Origin: Desulfobacterales bacterium
GTDB lineage: Bacteria; Desulfobacterota; Desulfobacteria; Desulfobacterales; UBA11574
DNA: 32,637 bases
Direction: 5' to 3'
NCBI GenBank assembly: GCA_020345745.1
Contig: CP070768.1
Span: 2,576,314-2,608,950, forward strand
Positions 7,919 to 15,172 of this stretch are shown here, one piece after another. Numbering within the stretch: the stretch's first letter is position 1; each line of letters opens with the position of its first letter. The position numbers and the translations under genes are program-made. The notes under the pieces were generated by a model, which saw nothing but the letters and a program-made list of their open reading frames with translations, was not told where the DNA came from and ran no database searches.

Positions 7919-8051
7919 CCGAAATATTTTCACCCTTCGGGCGCTGGCTGATGCGTCCATTTGATGTGTTATCAGGGGTTTGCAGTAGCAAACTACAGCT
8001 GCACCCCTGAATGCCTTCCAAATGAACACATCCGTCGCGTGAAATATCCGG
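7919..8051. other. Long imperfect inverted repeat with strong central hairpin
   Basis: The outer arms CCGAAATATTTTCAC (7919-7933) and GTGAAATATCCGG (8039-8051) are complementary with small gaps. Middle arms (GCGTCCATTTG near 7953, CAAATGAACACATC near 8020) also pair. The centre is a strong hairpin: CAGGGGT (7973-7979) with ACCCCTG (8003-8009), and inside it TGCAGTAG-CAAA-CTAC-AGC-TGCA. No coding potential is seen. It could be a structured RNA, a palindromic mobile remnant, or a bidirectional terminator. The rest of the 7783-8151 gap is AT-rich with no gene. Confidence 0.6.
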
Positions 8052-8151
8052 ATTTTAAGAGCACCTATTCGAGTTGTGCTTCATTCTTGTAAAAAAATTT
8101 GTCAACTAAATTCTCCACCACAGAAAAAGCAGAAAAATACGTGAGGCAACA

Positions 8152-8538
8152 ATGCACTATTTCAAATCCGTTATTATTGGCTGCCTTCTTTTGTTGGCCA
8201 CGCTAAATTTTTCGGCTTGGTCGGATCAAGGCATTAACACCCAATTGATTAGATTAGAAACTTTTGATGGAATCAACTTAACCGGCGTTTTGCGTCAACA
8301 CCATTCGGTCCCCAACGGTGTTGGGATTGTCATGGTTCATGGTTATAGCGGCAATTTTTACTCCGGGATAATGAATTTTCTCCCCAAAATGCTGGCCGGT
8401 CGACTCCGTAATAGCGCCCCACCAGAAGCCAAGGTAGATGTGGTCAAGATCGCTGGTGCAGGTCATAGCTTATACAACCACCAAAAGGACCTTAAGGATA
8501 CCATGAGCCACTGGCTGATGAGACAGACGAACAACTAA
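8152..8538 (+). pseudogene. Alpha/beta hydrolase with internal in-frame deletion
   Basis: The ORF is intact (128 residues) but looks like the two ends of a longer exported alpha/beta hydrolase joined together. Residues 1-25 form a signal peptide. Residues 50-68 contain G-I-V-M-V-H-G-Y-S-G-N-F-Y-S, the first strand and oxyanion-hole H-G loop. At about residue 82 the sequence jumps to V-D-V-V-K-I-A-G-A-G-H-S-L-Y, the last strand with the catalytic His, followed by the C-terminal helix ending W-L-M-R-Q. The whole centre, including the nucleophile G-x-S-x-G and the acidic residue, is absent. Catalysis is therefore not expected. GAGG precedes the ATG. It could still be expressed as a short exported protein. 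Confidence 0.65.
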
Positions 8539-8583
8539 TTGTATCTATTCAGAGTATAATATATCATCGCATATTAAAATAAA

Positions 8584-8608
8584 CTCTGCGTCTCTGCGGC
8601 TTTGCGGT
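8584..8608. repeat. Short CTCTGCG-type tandem repeat
   Basis: Three near-copies of a CTCTGCGG-like unit occur in a row (CTCTGCG, TCTCTGCGG, CTTTGCGG). Sequences of this kind are common solo repeats in bacterial genomes, often near GxxExxY genes. Here it lies between the broken hydrolase gene and the VOC gene. Function unknown. Confidence 0.5.
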
Positions 8609-8629
8609 GAATTGTTTGTTCAATTTAGA

Positions 8630-9196
8630 TTAAATAAGATCATTGATGAGCTGTTTTACTTCTGCTGTCGTTAATTTGACGTGCACTTTTCCTCCTCCAG
8701 GATGGGCAAAACCTAATGTAAAACCTTTTTTTCCTTTTTTTACCTCCCATTTTTTTCCCTTTGGAAGTACAAGGGAAGGGTTTAGCCAATCATTCGGGCA
8801 AAATTCGGCGATTTGGATCAGAACACCAAATGCATCGTTGGGATGAATAAAGATTTCTTTCCAGATATCGCCATATTCATTATATCCAAAATAAGGGATA
8901 TTGTTTTCTCTTAGTATCTTTTTGGCTTTTTTTATATCCGGCGTTTGTAGGGTCATATGATGAAGTCCGCCGTTTTTATGCTTTTTAAAAAAACTATCTA
9001 AAAAACCACCTTGTTCTGTAGCATGGATAAGCTCGAGACGAGAAAGATCACCAAAAGAAAACATTTGCCAGGCATATCTCATGTTGTTGTCTTTGGCGTT
9101 CGCCCCGGGGATGGCTCCGAGTACGTTCTGAAAGAAATGCCGTGCGTTATCGTAATCTTTTACGGCAATTGATATATGGTCTATTCTATTGATCAT
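8630..9196 (-). CDS. VOC superfamily protein, methylmalonyl-CoA epimerase-like
   Basis: The ATG at 9196 gives M-I-N-R-I-D-H-I-S-I-A-V and is preceded by AGGTG six bases upstream, so it is preferred over a GTG six codons earlier. The 188-residue protein has two vicinal-oxygen-chelate halves: R-I-D-H-I-S-I-A-V-K-D-Y near the N-terminus, R-L-E-L-I-H near 54, G-G-L-H-H-M-T-L near 75 and a late I-Q-I-A-E. This places His, Glu, His and Glu as likely metal ligands, as in methylmalonyl-CoA epimerase and lactoylglutathione lyase relatives. A C-terminal extension of about 55 residues rich in Lys and Gly is longer than a typical epimerase. Epimerase function is possible but the extension argues for a distinct subgroup. 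Confidence 0.75.
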   Translation of the reverse strand: MINRIDHISIAVKDYDNARHFFQNVLGAIPGANAKDNNMRYAWQMFSFGDLSRLELIHATEQGGFLDSFFKKHKNGGLHHMTLQTPDIKKAKKILRENNIPYFGYNEYGDIWKEIFIHPNDAFGVLIQIAEFCPNDWLNPSLVLPKGKKWEVKKGKKGFTLGFAHPGGGKVHVKLTTAEVKQLINDLI

Positions 9197-9209
9197 CTTT
9201 TCACCTATC

Positions 9210-9221
9210 TTCACTAGTGAA
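9210..9221. promoter_or_regulatory. 12-bp perfect palindrome upstream of the VOC gene
   Basis: TTCACTAGTGAA lies 14 bp before the chosen ATG and covers the base of the leader. It could be an operator or chance; no second copy was found nearby. Confidence 0.25.
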
Positions 9222-9316
9222 AAAGAAAAGTCACCTCTCAGGATATATGCATTTTGCGTAACGATGTTGTCAAAGTCGATTGGTCACTTGAGTAGTTTGA
9301 AACGCTCCATTTGAAT

Positions 9317-10117
9317 CTAAGAAATATCTTGTAGACAGTTGCGAACCTGCGAATAGATATCAGGGGCCATAATCAACAGATGATCATTTATTTTTTGCCC
9401 ATCCAGATGTTCATTGAGAAAAAAACCGCTCCCATCTATTTTGCTTATTTTCCCCCCGGCAGCTTCTAAAATGATACAAGCTGCAGCAAGGTCCTGAAAA
9501 GATTCGTTGGCAATTACCGCGGCCTCGGCCCGCCCCATCGCCACATAGCAAATATGCGCGCCAGTACAACCTAAATCACGGATTTTACCAGGAAATGTCG
9601 TACGATATCGTTGATGAAATCGAGAATATGTGAGCAGAAGGCTTTCATCATTAATATGTTTTTGTTCTGATACGCATATTTCTTCTTTTTTCAAATAGGC
9701 TTTTTGTTCAGCCTGGGCATGAAAAATATCTCCGGTTGCCGGCATATAAAATGCACCGAAAATGGGCCAGAAATTCTCAATCAGCGCTAAAGATATCCCC
9801 CAGATAGGAATGCCTGCCTGGAAATTTGCCACGCCGTCCAAAGGGTCGAATATCCACAGGTAACGTGTTTCATCATGGGTATACTCCATGTTGGCCTGGT
9901 CATTCTTAAATACCTGATGTTCGGGAAAGTGATGATTGAGCTGGTCTTGAAAAAATTCCATCAGATGATAATCTGCCTCGGTGACCAATTCTTCGTCAAA
10001 TTTAATCTTAGGGTTCCCTTTACCATAAAAGGCGAGGGCTTCCTCTCCTGAGCGATGGATGGCGTCCATGGCAAATTGAGTCAAATCTTTAATCCCATGA
10101 CGTTTTGATGCGGTCAT
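9317..10117 (-). CDS. Inositol monophosphatase family protein
   Basis: A 266-residue member of the inositol-monophosphatase/FBPase/CysQ fold. Visible metal-binding stations are L-V-T-E-A-D (near 44), W-I-F-D-P-L-D-G-V-A-N-F (near 91; the family usually has D-P-[IL]-D-G-T-x-N-[FY]) and F-Q-D-L-A-A (near 213; usually W-D-x-A-A). The replacement of Trp by Gln in the last motif and of Thr by Val in D-G-V-A-N are unusual but keep the acidic ligands. Members dephosphorylate inositol phosphate, PAP or sugar phosphates with Mg2+ in the cytoplasm. GGAGGA sits just before the ATG. The exact substrate is not predictable. Confidence 0.88.
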   Translation of the reverse strand: MTASKRHGIKDLTQFAMDAIHRSGEEALAFYGKGNPKIKFDEELVTEADYHLMEFFQDQLNHHFPEHQVFKNDQANMEYTHDETRYLWIFDPLDGVANFQAGIPIWGISLALIENFWPIFGAFYMPATGDIFHAQAEQKAYLKKEEICVSEQKHINDESLLLTYSRFHQRYRTTFPGKIRDLGCTGAHICYVAMGRAEAAVIANESFQDLAAACIILEAAGGKISKIDGSGFFLNEHLDGQKINDHLLIMAPDIYSQVRNCLQDIS

Positions 10118-10260
10118 TCTTCCTCCTTGCTTTAAGATGTTTTCGATGGATAAAGCGGGTCTTGTCCATACTCCGTTTGGATGAGCAGCCAGGTTAAGTT
10201 CCCGGGCTGATTGTAGGGAATTTCGAAAATTATATAATCTGTTGAGATCAAGGAAGTTTT

Positions 10261-10491
10261 ATGAAATATTATTATCAGCCTGGCGTAGAGAATACTCGCA
10301 CCCTCCAAAACCGTTATTTCGGCATTTCGATTGCGATGAAAGCGAACGAAGATCAAAAAGGTAATACGTTGGGCGGATGGTTCTATTTTGCAGCTCCCGA
10401 CATCAAGGCGTTAACTATGAGACCTTTAAAAAACGTTCAATTTTGTTCAAGGTCAAGGAGAGCGAAAATTATAACCACAGGCATACATTGA
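10261..10491 (+). CDS. Small hypothetical protein whose C-terminus is encoded by a repeat element
   Basis: A 76-codon frame has an AAGGAAG ribosome-binding-like site seven bases before its ATG. The first ~54 residues (M-K-Y-Y-Y-Q-P-G-V ... A-P-D-I-K-A-L-T) are unique. From about residue 54 the frame runs into MITE copy 3, so the last ~22 residues are supplied by the repeat. I do not recognise the protein. It may be a real small gene truncated by the insertion, or a chance frame. Confidence 0.35.
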   Translation: MKYYYQPGVENTRTLQNRYFGISIAMKANEDQKGNTLGGWFYFAAPDIKALTMRPLKNVQFCSRSRRAKIITTGIH

Positions 10492-10560
10492 GTATTCCGC
10501 GGATTATAATTTGAGCCTGACACAGAGTTTGGACAAAAGAGGGTGTTTTTCAAAGGTCTC
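10419..10560. repeat. MITE-like element, copy 3 (142 bp)
   Basis: Termini GAGACCTTTAAAAAACG and GTTTTTCAAAGGTCTC are inverted. The core CCACAGGCATACATTGAGTA and GGATTATAATTTGAGCCTGA places it in the same orientation as copy 2. It interrupts the end of a small reading frame on the plus strand. No convincing target duplication is visible. Confidence 0.85.
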
Positions 10561-10640
10561 TCGATTTCAGTCGAACGGCTATGACTAGTGTGCTCTCGGA
10601 GTAAGTTCAAATGGATGATGGGCACACATTTTTTAGTAGG

Positions 10641-10943
10641 TTAAAAGTCTCCCAGTGGTCTGTTAAACGTAAAGTTGACAGGATCCATAATTAATTTCTG
10701 AGAGGCATCATTAACGTTTCCACCCAATGCTGAGAAGGGAAGTGATACAATGAATAGGGCAGAACCCACAACAACGGAAAGGAGCCCAATAGGTCTGGCA
10801 AATAAAATATCTGCTGCCATCGCCCCTGCATCTATGTCCTCATTATTGGTATAAGTTTCTGCCAAAGCGGAAGTTCCAAATGGGACAAAAATCAAGGCCA
10901 CAACTAAAACAAAAATGATGGGTCGTTTTGCGCTTTTATGCAT
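10641..10943 (-). CDS. Small exported/membrane protein of unknown function
   Basis: A 100-residue protein with a strong AAAGGAGG before its ATG. Residues 1-28 look like a signal peptide with cationic start (M-H-K-S-A-K-R-P), hydrophobic core and A-L-A cleavage site. A second hydrophobic stretch (about 52-75; P-I-G-L-L-S-V-V-V-G-S-A-L-F-I-V-S-L-P) could span or associate with the membrane, followed by F-S-A-L-G-G-N-V and a C-terminal F-N-R-P-L-G-D-F. I recall similar short proteins in sulfate-reducing Deltaproteobacteria but know of no function. It stands alone, next to MITE copy 3. Confidence 0.7.
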   Translation of the reverse strand: MHKSAKRPIIFVLVVALIFVPFGTSALAETYTNNEDIDAGAMAADILFARPIGLLSVVVGSALFIVSLPFSALGGNVNDASQKLIMDPVNFTFNRPLGDF

Positions 10944-11265
10944 ACTTTCCTCCTTTGGATAGAAGATTCCGTTTCACCATTGCCTTGTTTGACCGTCTGC
11001 AGCTTAGCTTGTGTGTTTTGAGACGGTTGAAAAATATCGGGTTTAAGGCTATATGTTTGTTTATCTTGGTTGGTCAAAACCCTTTTGTCGGAATCTAGCA
11101 TGAAAATTGCAAAGGGCTTTTTATTTTTTTCAAATACACGGCTTGAAACCTATCGAATTTTCACGCATATTTCATAATATAGCGTAAAAAAAACCACGGC
11201 CTGTGTCAAGTGAAAAGGGCCGGTATTTTAAACCTATATCGTTTTAAGAAGCCATAACGTAATAA
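10944..11265. other. Intergenic region without recognised gene
   Basis: This stretch between the small exported protein gene (reading left) and priA (reading right) should hold both promoters. No credible gene, hairpin terminator or repeat was recognised. A 65-codon minus frame here has biased, featureless composition and was rejected. Confidence 0.5.
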
Positions 11266-13707
11266 ATGACCGCATCCCCACGTTATATCGAAGTTGCCGT
11301 GGCCCTTCCGGTATACAACACGTATACGTATCGTGTTCCGCAAAACCTTTTGGAATTTGTATCGATTGGAAAAAGAGCACTGGTTCCTTTTGGTCGGCGG
11401 GTCGTAACCGGCTATATTCTCGGCGATAAGACAAAGATTCAGCACGATGATATCAAAACCATTTTAGATATCCTGGATGAAAAACCGCTTTTCCCCGCCT
11501 CGATGATTCCTTTTTTTAAATGGACGTCTGATTATTATATTCATCCTATTGGCGATGTTATTAAATGCGCGCTTCCTGGCGGGCTGAATTTGTATGATTT
11601 TACGACCTTGTCCCTAACAGCCAAAGGCGAGGCGGCGCGTATTGAGAAATCGGTTACACCTCTGGAAGGCCAAATTTTAAAGCAGCTAATGACAAGGTCC
11701 TGTCGCTTTAAGGATCTGGACAAGCATTTTAAGGAGAACATTCCAAAGGCACTACTTCAATCCATGGAACGTCGCGGGTTAATTGTTCTCAAACGTGAAC
11801 TCAAAGGGGGATCAACCAAGACAAAGATGGAACGTTATGTATCATTAACCAACGCTGACATTCCCTTGACCAAGCTTTCAGAGGCACGCAAAAAAATCAT
11901 TGAATCGATTAAAGATCAAAGTGAAATTTCCGTAAAAAAATTAACCGCGCTGGTTCCATCTGCTTCAAAATTGATAAAAATACTTGAGCAGGCCGGCTAT
12001 GTGACGATTTTTCAAAAAAAGATGTATCGTGATCCTTTTGGAGAGCCGATATTGCCCGACAAGGCTCACCAACTAACCAAAGAGCAAAATCATGCTATCT
12101 CTACCGTGATTAAGTCATTGGGTCAAAAGTTTACAACCTACCTTCTTACCGGGGTTACGGGGAGTGGAAAAACCGAAGTTTACATGCAAATTGCAGCCAT
12201 TGCTATGCAAAAGGGATTTTCCGTTCTGGTTCTTGTCCCTGAAATCGCACTGATATCCCAGATGGAACGGCGCTTCCGAGCTCGATTTGGAGACTGCGTG
12301 GCCGTCCTTCACAGCGGGCTTTCTCCCGGAGAACGGTATGATCAGTGGATACGCATCTCGAGAAAAGAGGTGAATATTGCCATCGGCGCTAGATCTGCCA
12401 TCTTTGCACCATTTGTAGATATTGGTCTCATCATCGTGGATGAAGAACATGATACATCTTATAAGCAAGAAAGCGGCCTGAAATACAACGCAAGGGATCT
12501 TGCCATCGTTCGAGCAAAGCTTAATGATAGCGTTGCTCTATTGGGATCCGCCACACCTTCTTTGCAGTCGTACCACAATACGGCAACCAAAAAATTTAAG
12601 GAAATCACCCTCACAAAACGCGTTGAAAAACGACCGCTTCCAGAGATCACGGTTATCGATCTTCGAAAGAGCAGAGATGTCAGGGGGGTGCAACGTTTTA
12701 TTACTCCGGAGCTGCACCATGCTATGGAGACAACGCTCCAGCGAGGCGAGCAGGTTCTTATTTTCCTGAATCGCCGAGGTTTCGCCAGCTTCCCGGTTTG
12801 CTCCTTGTGTGGCCAGTCAATACAATGCAAAAACTGCGACATCTCTCTTACCTTACATCAGAGGGCCAATGCCTACAAATGCCATTATTGTGGCTTTTCA
12901 CGGGCATCCGTATCCAATTGTACCCATTGCGGATCTTCTAAAATCAGATTGTTGGGACTCGGCACCGAAAAAGTCGAAGAAACGATTAAGGCGATTTTCC
13001 CTAACGCGAAGGTCGCCAGAATGGATCGTGATACTACCCGGCATAAAGGATCGATTCGCAAGATTCTAAAGGATCTGAGAAACCAATCCATCGATGTTCT
13101 TGTAGGAACTCAGATGGTTGCCAAAGGTCATGATTTTCCTAACATTACACTGGTCGGTGTTATTTGTGCTGATCTATCCCTTAATTTTCCGGATTTTCGA
13201 GCCGGAGAACGGACCTATCAGCTGTTGGCTCAGGTTGCCGGAAGGGCTGGCCGTGGGGCGGTGCCGGGACGAGTTATTCTCCAAACATACAATCCCGACC
13301 ATTTCAGCATCTTGTCAGCGACAAAACAGGATTTTTTAACCTTTTACAATGCTGAAATCGCTTTTCGAAAAAGCTTAGAATACCCCCCATTTTCAAGGAT
13401 GGCACAGTTAAAAATCTCAGGAATCGATAAAGATAAAACCCGCCAGCATGCACTGGCCGTGGGAGATCTGTGTCATACCCTTAAACAAAGCTGTCCATCT
13501 ACTTTTACCACTTTGGAAATATTAGGACCCATTGAAGCCCTGCTTTCAAAAATCGCCCGGCGTTATCGATGGCAAATTATTTTGAAAAGCCGTAGCGTTC
13601 AATCACTCCATCAGTTTCTTCACCAGGTGTGGTTTAACAATAAAAACATCAGCCACAATCGCTCGGTCATCGTCATGTTGGATGTGGACCCTTTTTTGAT
13701 GACTTAA
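11266..13707 (+). CDS. priA: Primosomal protein N' (replication restart helicase PriA)
   Basis: The 813-residue protein has the PriA layout: an N-terminal 3'-DNA-binding domain (V-A-V-A-L-P-V-Y-N-T-Y-T-Y near 11), a winged-helix region, then a superfamily 2 helicase. Walker A is G-V-T-G-S-G-K-T near 295 and the DEAH-type box is D-E-E-H at about 392. A zinc module of eight cysteines begins near 512 (C-x2-C, C-x2-C, C-x2-C, C-x2-C). Helicase motifs V-G-T-Q-M-V-A-K-G-H-D-F and Q-V-A-G-R-A-G-R follow. PriA reloads the replisome at collapsed forks. It is somewhat longer than the E. coli protein (732). The ATG is chosen because it fits the family's N-terminus; no clear Shine-Dalgarno is present. 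Confidence 0.95.
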   Translation: MTASPRYIEVAVALPVYNTYTYRVPQNLLEFVSIGKRALVPFGRRVVTGYILGDKTKIQHDDIKTILDILDEKPLFPASMIPFFKWTSDYYIHPIGDVIKCALPGGLNLYDFTTLSLTAKGEAARIEKSVTPLEGQILKQLMTRSCRFKDLDKHFKENIPKALLQSMERRGLIVLKRELKGGSTKTKMERYVSLTNADIPLTKLSEARKKIIESIKDQSEISVKKLTALVPSASKLIKILEQAGYVTIFQKKMYRDPFGEPILPDKAHQLTKEQNHAISTVIKSLGQKFTTYLLTGVTGSGKTEVYMQIAAIAMQKGFSVLVLVPEIALISQMERRFRARFGDCVAVLHSGLSPGERYDQWIRISRKEVNIAIGARSAIFAPFVDIGLIIVDEEHDTSYKQESGLKYNARDLAIVRAKLNDSVALLGSATPSLQSYHNTATKKFKEITLTKRVEKRPLPEITVIDLRKSRDVRGVQRFITPELHHAMETTLQRGEQVLIFLNRRGFASFPVCSLCGQSIQCKNCDISLTLHQRANAYKCHYCGFSRASVSNCTHCGSSKIRLLGLGTEKVEETIKAIFPNAKVARMDRDTTRHKGSIRKILKDLRNQSIDVLVGTQMVAKGHDFPNITLVGVICADLSLNFPDFRAGERTYQLLAQVAGRAGRGAVPGRVILQTYNPDHFSILSATKQDFLTFYNAEIAFRKSLEYPPFSRMAQLKISGIDKDKTRQHALAVGDLCHTLKQSCPSTFTTLEILGPIEALLSKIARRYRWQIILKSRSVQSLHQFLHQVWFNNKNISHNRSVIVMLDVDPFLMT

Positions 13708-13745
13708 AATCTGCATATCGGTCGAAAAAACTGACCGGCTGCGCC

Positions 13746-13774
13746 TTGACATTAAAAACGTTGACATTTAGATT
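13746..13774 (+). promoter_or_regulatory. Predicted sigma70-type promoter for the DUF1573 operon
   Basis: TTGACA (13746-13751) is followed after 17 bp by TAGATT (13769-13774), four of six matches to TATAAT. A second TTGACA starts at 13761. Transcription would begin near 13781, which argues for translation from the ATG at 13816 rather than the one at 13783. Confidence 0.5.
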
Positions 13775-13815
13775 AATGATCGATGAAAATTTTTCGTAAC
13801 ATATTCGAGTTAAGT

Positions 13816-14541
13816 ATGAACCATAAATCTCTGTATGCGTTTATGTTTGCTTTATGTTTCCTTTTTTTTACCAACACCTCATCGGCCACAGAAAATAGTG
13901 CCTTGAATTCGCCGTCTGCTTTTTTCCCTGAATCTCGATTCGAATTTAAGCCCGTTGTCGACGGTGCCGATGTAACCCATTCATTTGTTGTGAAAAATAA
14001 AGGAGCATCACCATTAAAGATTGAGAAGGTCCGGACCGGTTGAGGGTGTACCACTGTCTCTTATACGAGGCTAATCCCTCCGGGCGACGAGGGAACAATA
14101 GTCATTAAAGTCGACACTTCAGGTTACGGTGGAAGAACCTTAAGCAAAAGAATAACCGTCCAAACCAATGACCCCAATCAATCGCTATTTTATCTGACCA
14201 TCATGGGTCGCGTCGAAAAATTTGTCACCATTATCCCCAAAAGCCTAACCTTGCGCGGTGTGGTCGGAAATTCGATAAAACAGACGATGCGGATTATACC
14301 TGAAAAAAAATATCCATTTAACATCGTCGGACATAATCTTAGCCATGGCAACAATATCAGCTATGAGCTGGAGCAAGTTAAACGTTCGGAAAGGATTGAA
14401 TACCTTTTGACGGTTGAGAATTTGAAAAAGGAAAAGGGTGCTTATTTTAATATTATTTCTATAAAAACAGATAGTAAACTAAAGCCATCAATTAATATCC
14501 GCGTTAAAGGCTATATTCAGGACAATCAGCCAATAAAATAG
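13816..14541 (+). CDS. DUF1573 exported protein, candidate selenoprotein (in-frame TGA at conserved Cys)
   Basis: Reading TGA 14041-14043 as selenocysteine, one uninterrupted frame gives 241 residues with Sec at position 76. From ATG 13816, residues 1-22 are a signal peptide (M-N-H-K-S-L-Y-A-F ... S-S-A); an in-frame ATG at 13783 lies almost on the predicted transcription start. The DUF1573 domain (about 34-135) contains K-I-E-K-V-R-T-G-U-G-C-T-T-V-S-Y, where relatives have G-C-G-C-T, so TGA replaces exactly the first conserved Cys and makes a U-x-C pair. The frame continues with clear family sequence (I-P-P-G-D-E-G, N-D-P-N). No frameshift is needed. A hairpin lies 31 nt after the TGA. The gene starts a probable operon with the HAD gene (6 bp gap). 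A simple nonsense mutation or a sequencing error is the alternative. Confidence 0.72.
14075..14094 (+). promoter_or_regulatory. SECIS-like hairpin downstream of in-frame TGA
   Basis: TCCCTC (14075-14080) and GAGGGA (14089-14094) form a 6-bp stem with loop CGGGCGAC, 31 nt after TGA 14041-14043. A competing fold pairs GAGGG (14042-14046, including two bases of the TGA) with CCCTC (14076-14080), with an inner UGUA/UACG stem and a 13-nt loop containing one G. Bacterial SECIS elements follow the UGA closely and expose a loop G. The spacing of the first hairpin is at or slightly beyond the usual long end. Sequence alone does not settle which fold matters. Confidence 0.4.
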
Positions 14542-14547
14542 GTTTCT

Positions 14548-15165
14548 ATGAGAAATATTATCGTTGTCGCTTTTGATTGTGACGGTGTCATGTTTGACAC
14601 AGAAAAAGCAAATATTGCCTATTATAACAGCATCTTGGAATATTTCAATCGGCCGGCCATGACACCGGAACAGTTTGCTTATTGCCATATGCATACCGTT
14701 GATCAGTCCATTTCGAATCTATTTAGTGATGAAGAGAGTTACAAGGCAGCACAAGCTTATCGCAAACGTATGAGTTATTTGCCTTTTTTAAAATACATGG
14801 AAATGGAGCCCTATCTGAAGCCGTTGCTTGAAAAGCTCAGACCGCAATATAAGACTGCCGTTGCCACAAACCGATCCGACACCATGGATCGGGTTCTCAT
14901 TGAACACAGCCTGACAGACTATTTCGACCTTGTGGTCAGTTCTAATGACGTAAAGCGCCCTAAACCTTATCCTGATCCCTTGATTAAAATTCTGGAACAT
15001 TTTAAGATAAAGCCATATCAATCGATTTATGTGGGAGATTCGGAACTCGATCAAATAGCTGCAAAGCTGGCAGATATGCCCTTTGTTGCTTACAAAAACC
15101 GATCCCTTGTTGCTGATTATTATATAGAAAGCTTGCAAGAGATCGAAAAAATTCTCGCGCTGTAG
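14548..15165 (+). CDS. HAD-superfamily hydrolase (phosphoglycolate-phosphatase-like)
   Basis: A 205-residue HAD subfamily IA protein. Motif I is F-D-C-D-G-V-M-F-D-T-E (nucleophile Asp 9, general acid Asp 11). Motif II is A-V-A-T-N-R-S-D near 108. The motif III lysine is in K-R-P-K-P-Y-P near 136, and motif IV is Y-V-G-D-S-E-L-D near 161. A helical cap domain lies between motifs I and II. Such enzymes dephosphorylate phosphoglycolate or other small phosphates. The gene begins six bp after the DUF1573 stop and ends seven bp before the next GTG start, so all three are probably co-transcribed. The substrate is unknown. Confidence 0.88.
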   Translation: MRNIIVVAFDCDGVMFDTEKANIAYYNSILEYFNRPAMTPEQFAYCHMHTVDQSISNLFSDEESYKAAQAYRKRMSYLPFLKYMEMEPYLKPLLEKLRPQYKTAVATNRSDTMDRVLIEHSLTDYFDLVVSSNDVKRPKPYPDPLIKILEHFKIKPYQSIYVGDSELDQIAAKLADMPFVAYKNRSLVADYYIESLQEIEKILAL

Positions 15166-15172
15166 AGAAATT

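Noticed and set aside
10904-11101. A 65-codon minus-strand frame overlapping the small exported protein gene start
   Set aside because: It overlaps the strong ribosome binding site and start of that gene in another frame and shows no domain features.
13783-13815. Upstream ATG at 13783 as start of the DUF1573 gene
   Set aside because: It has no Shine-Dalgarno and falls almost on the predicted transcription start. The ATG at 13816 gives a more typical signal peptide. The case is not closed.
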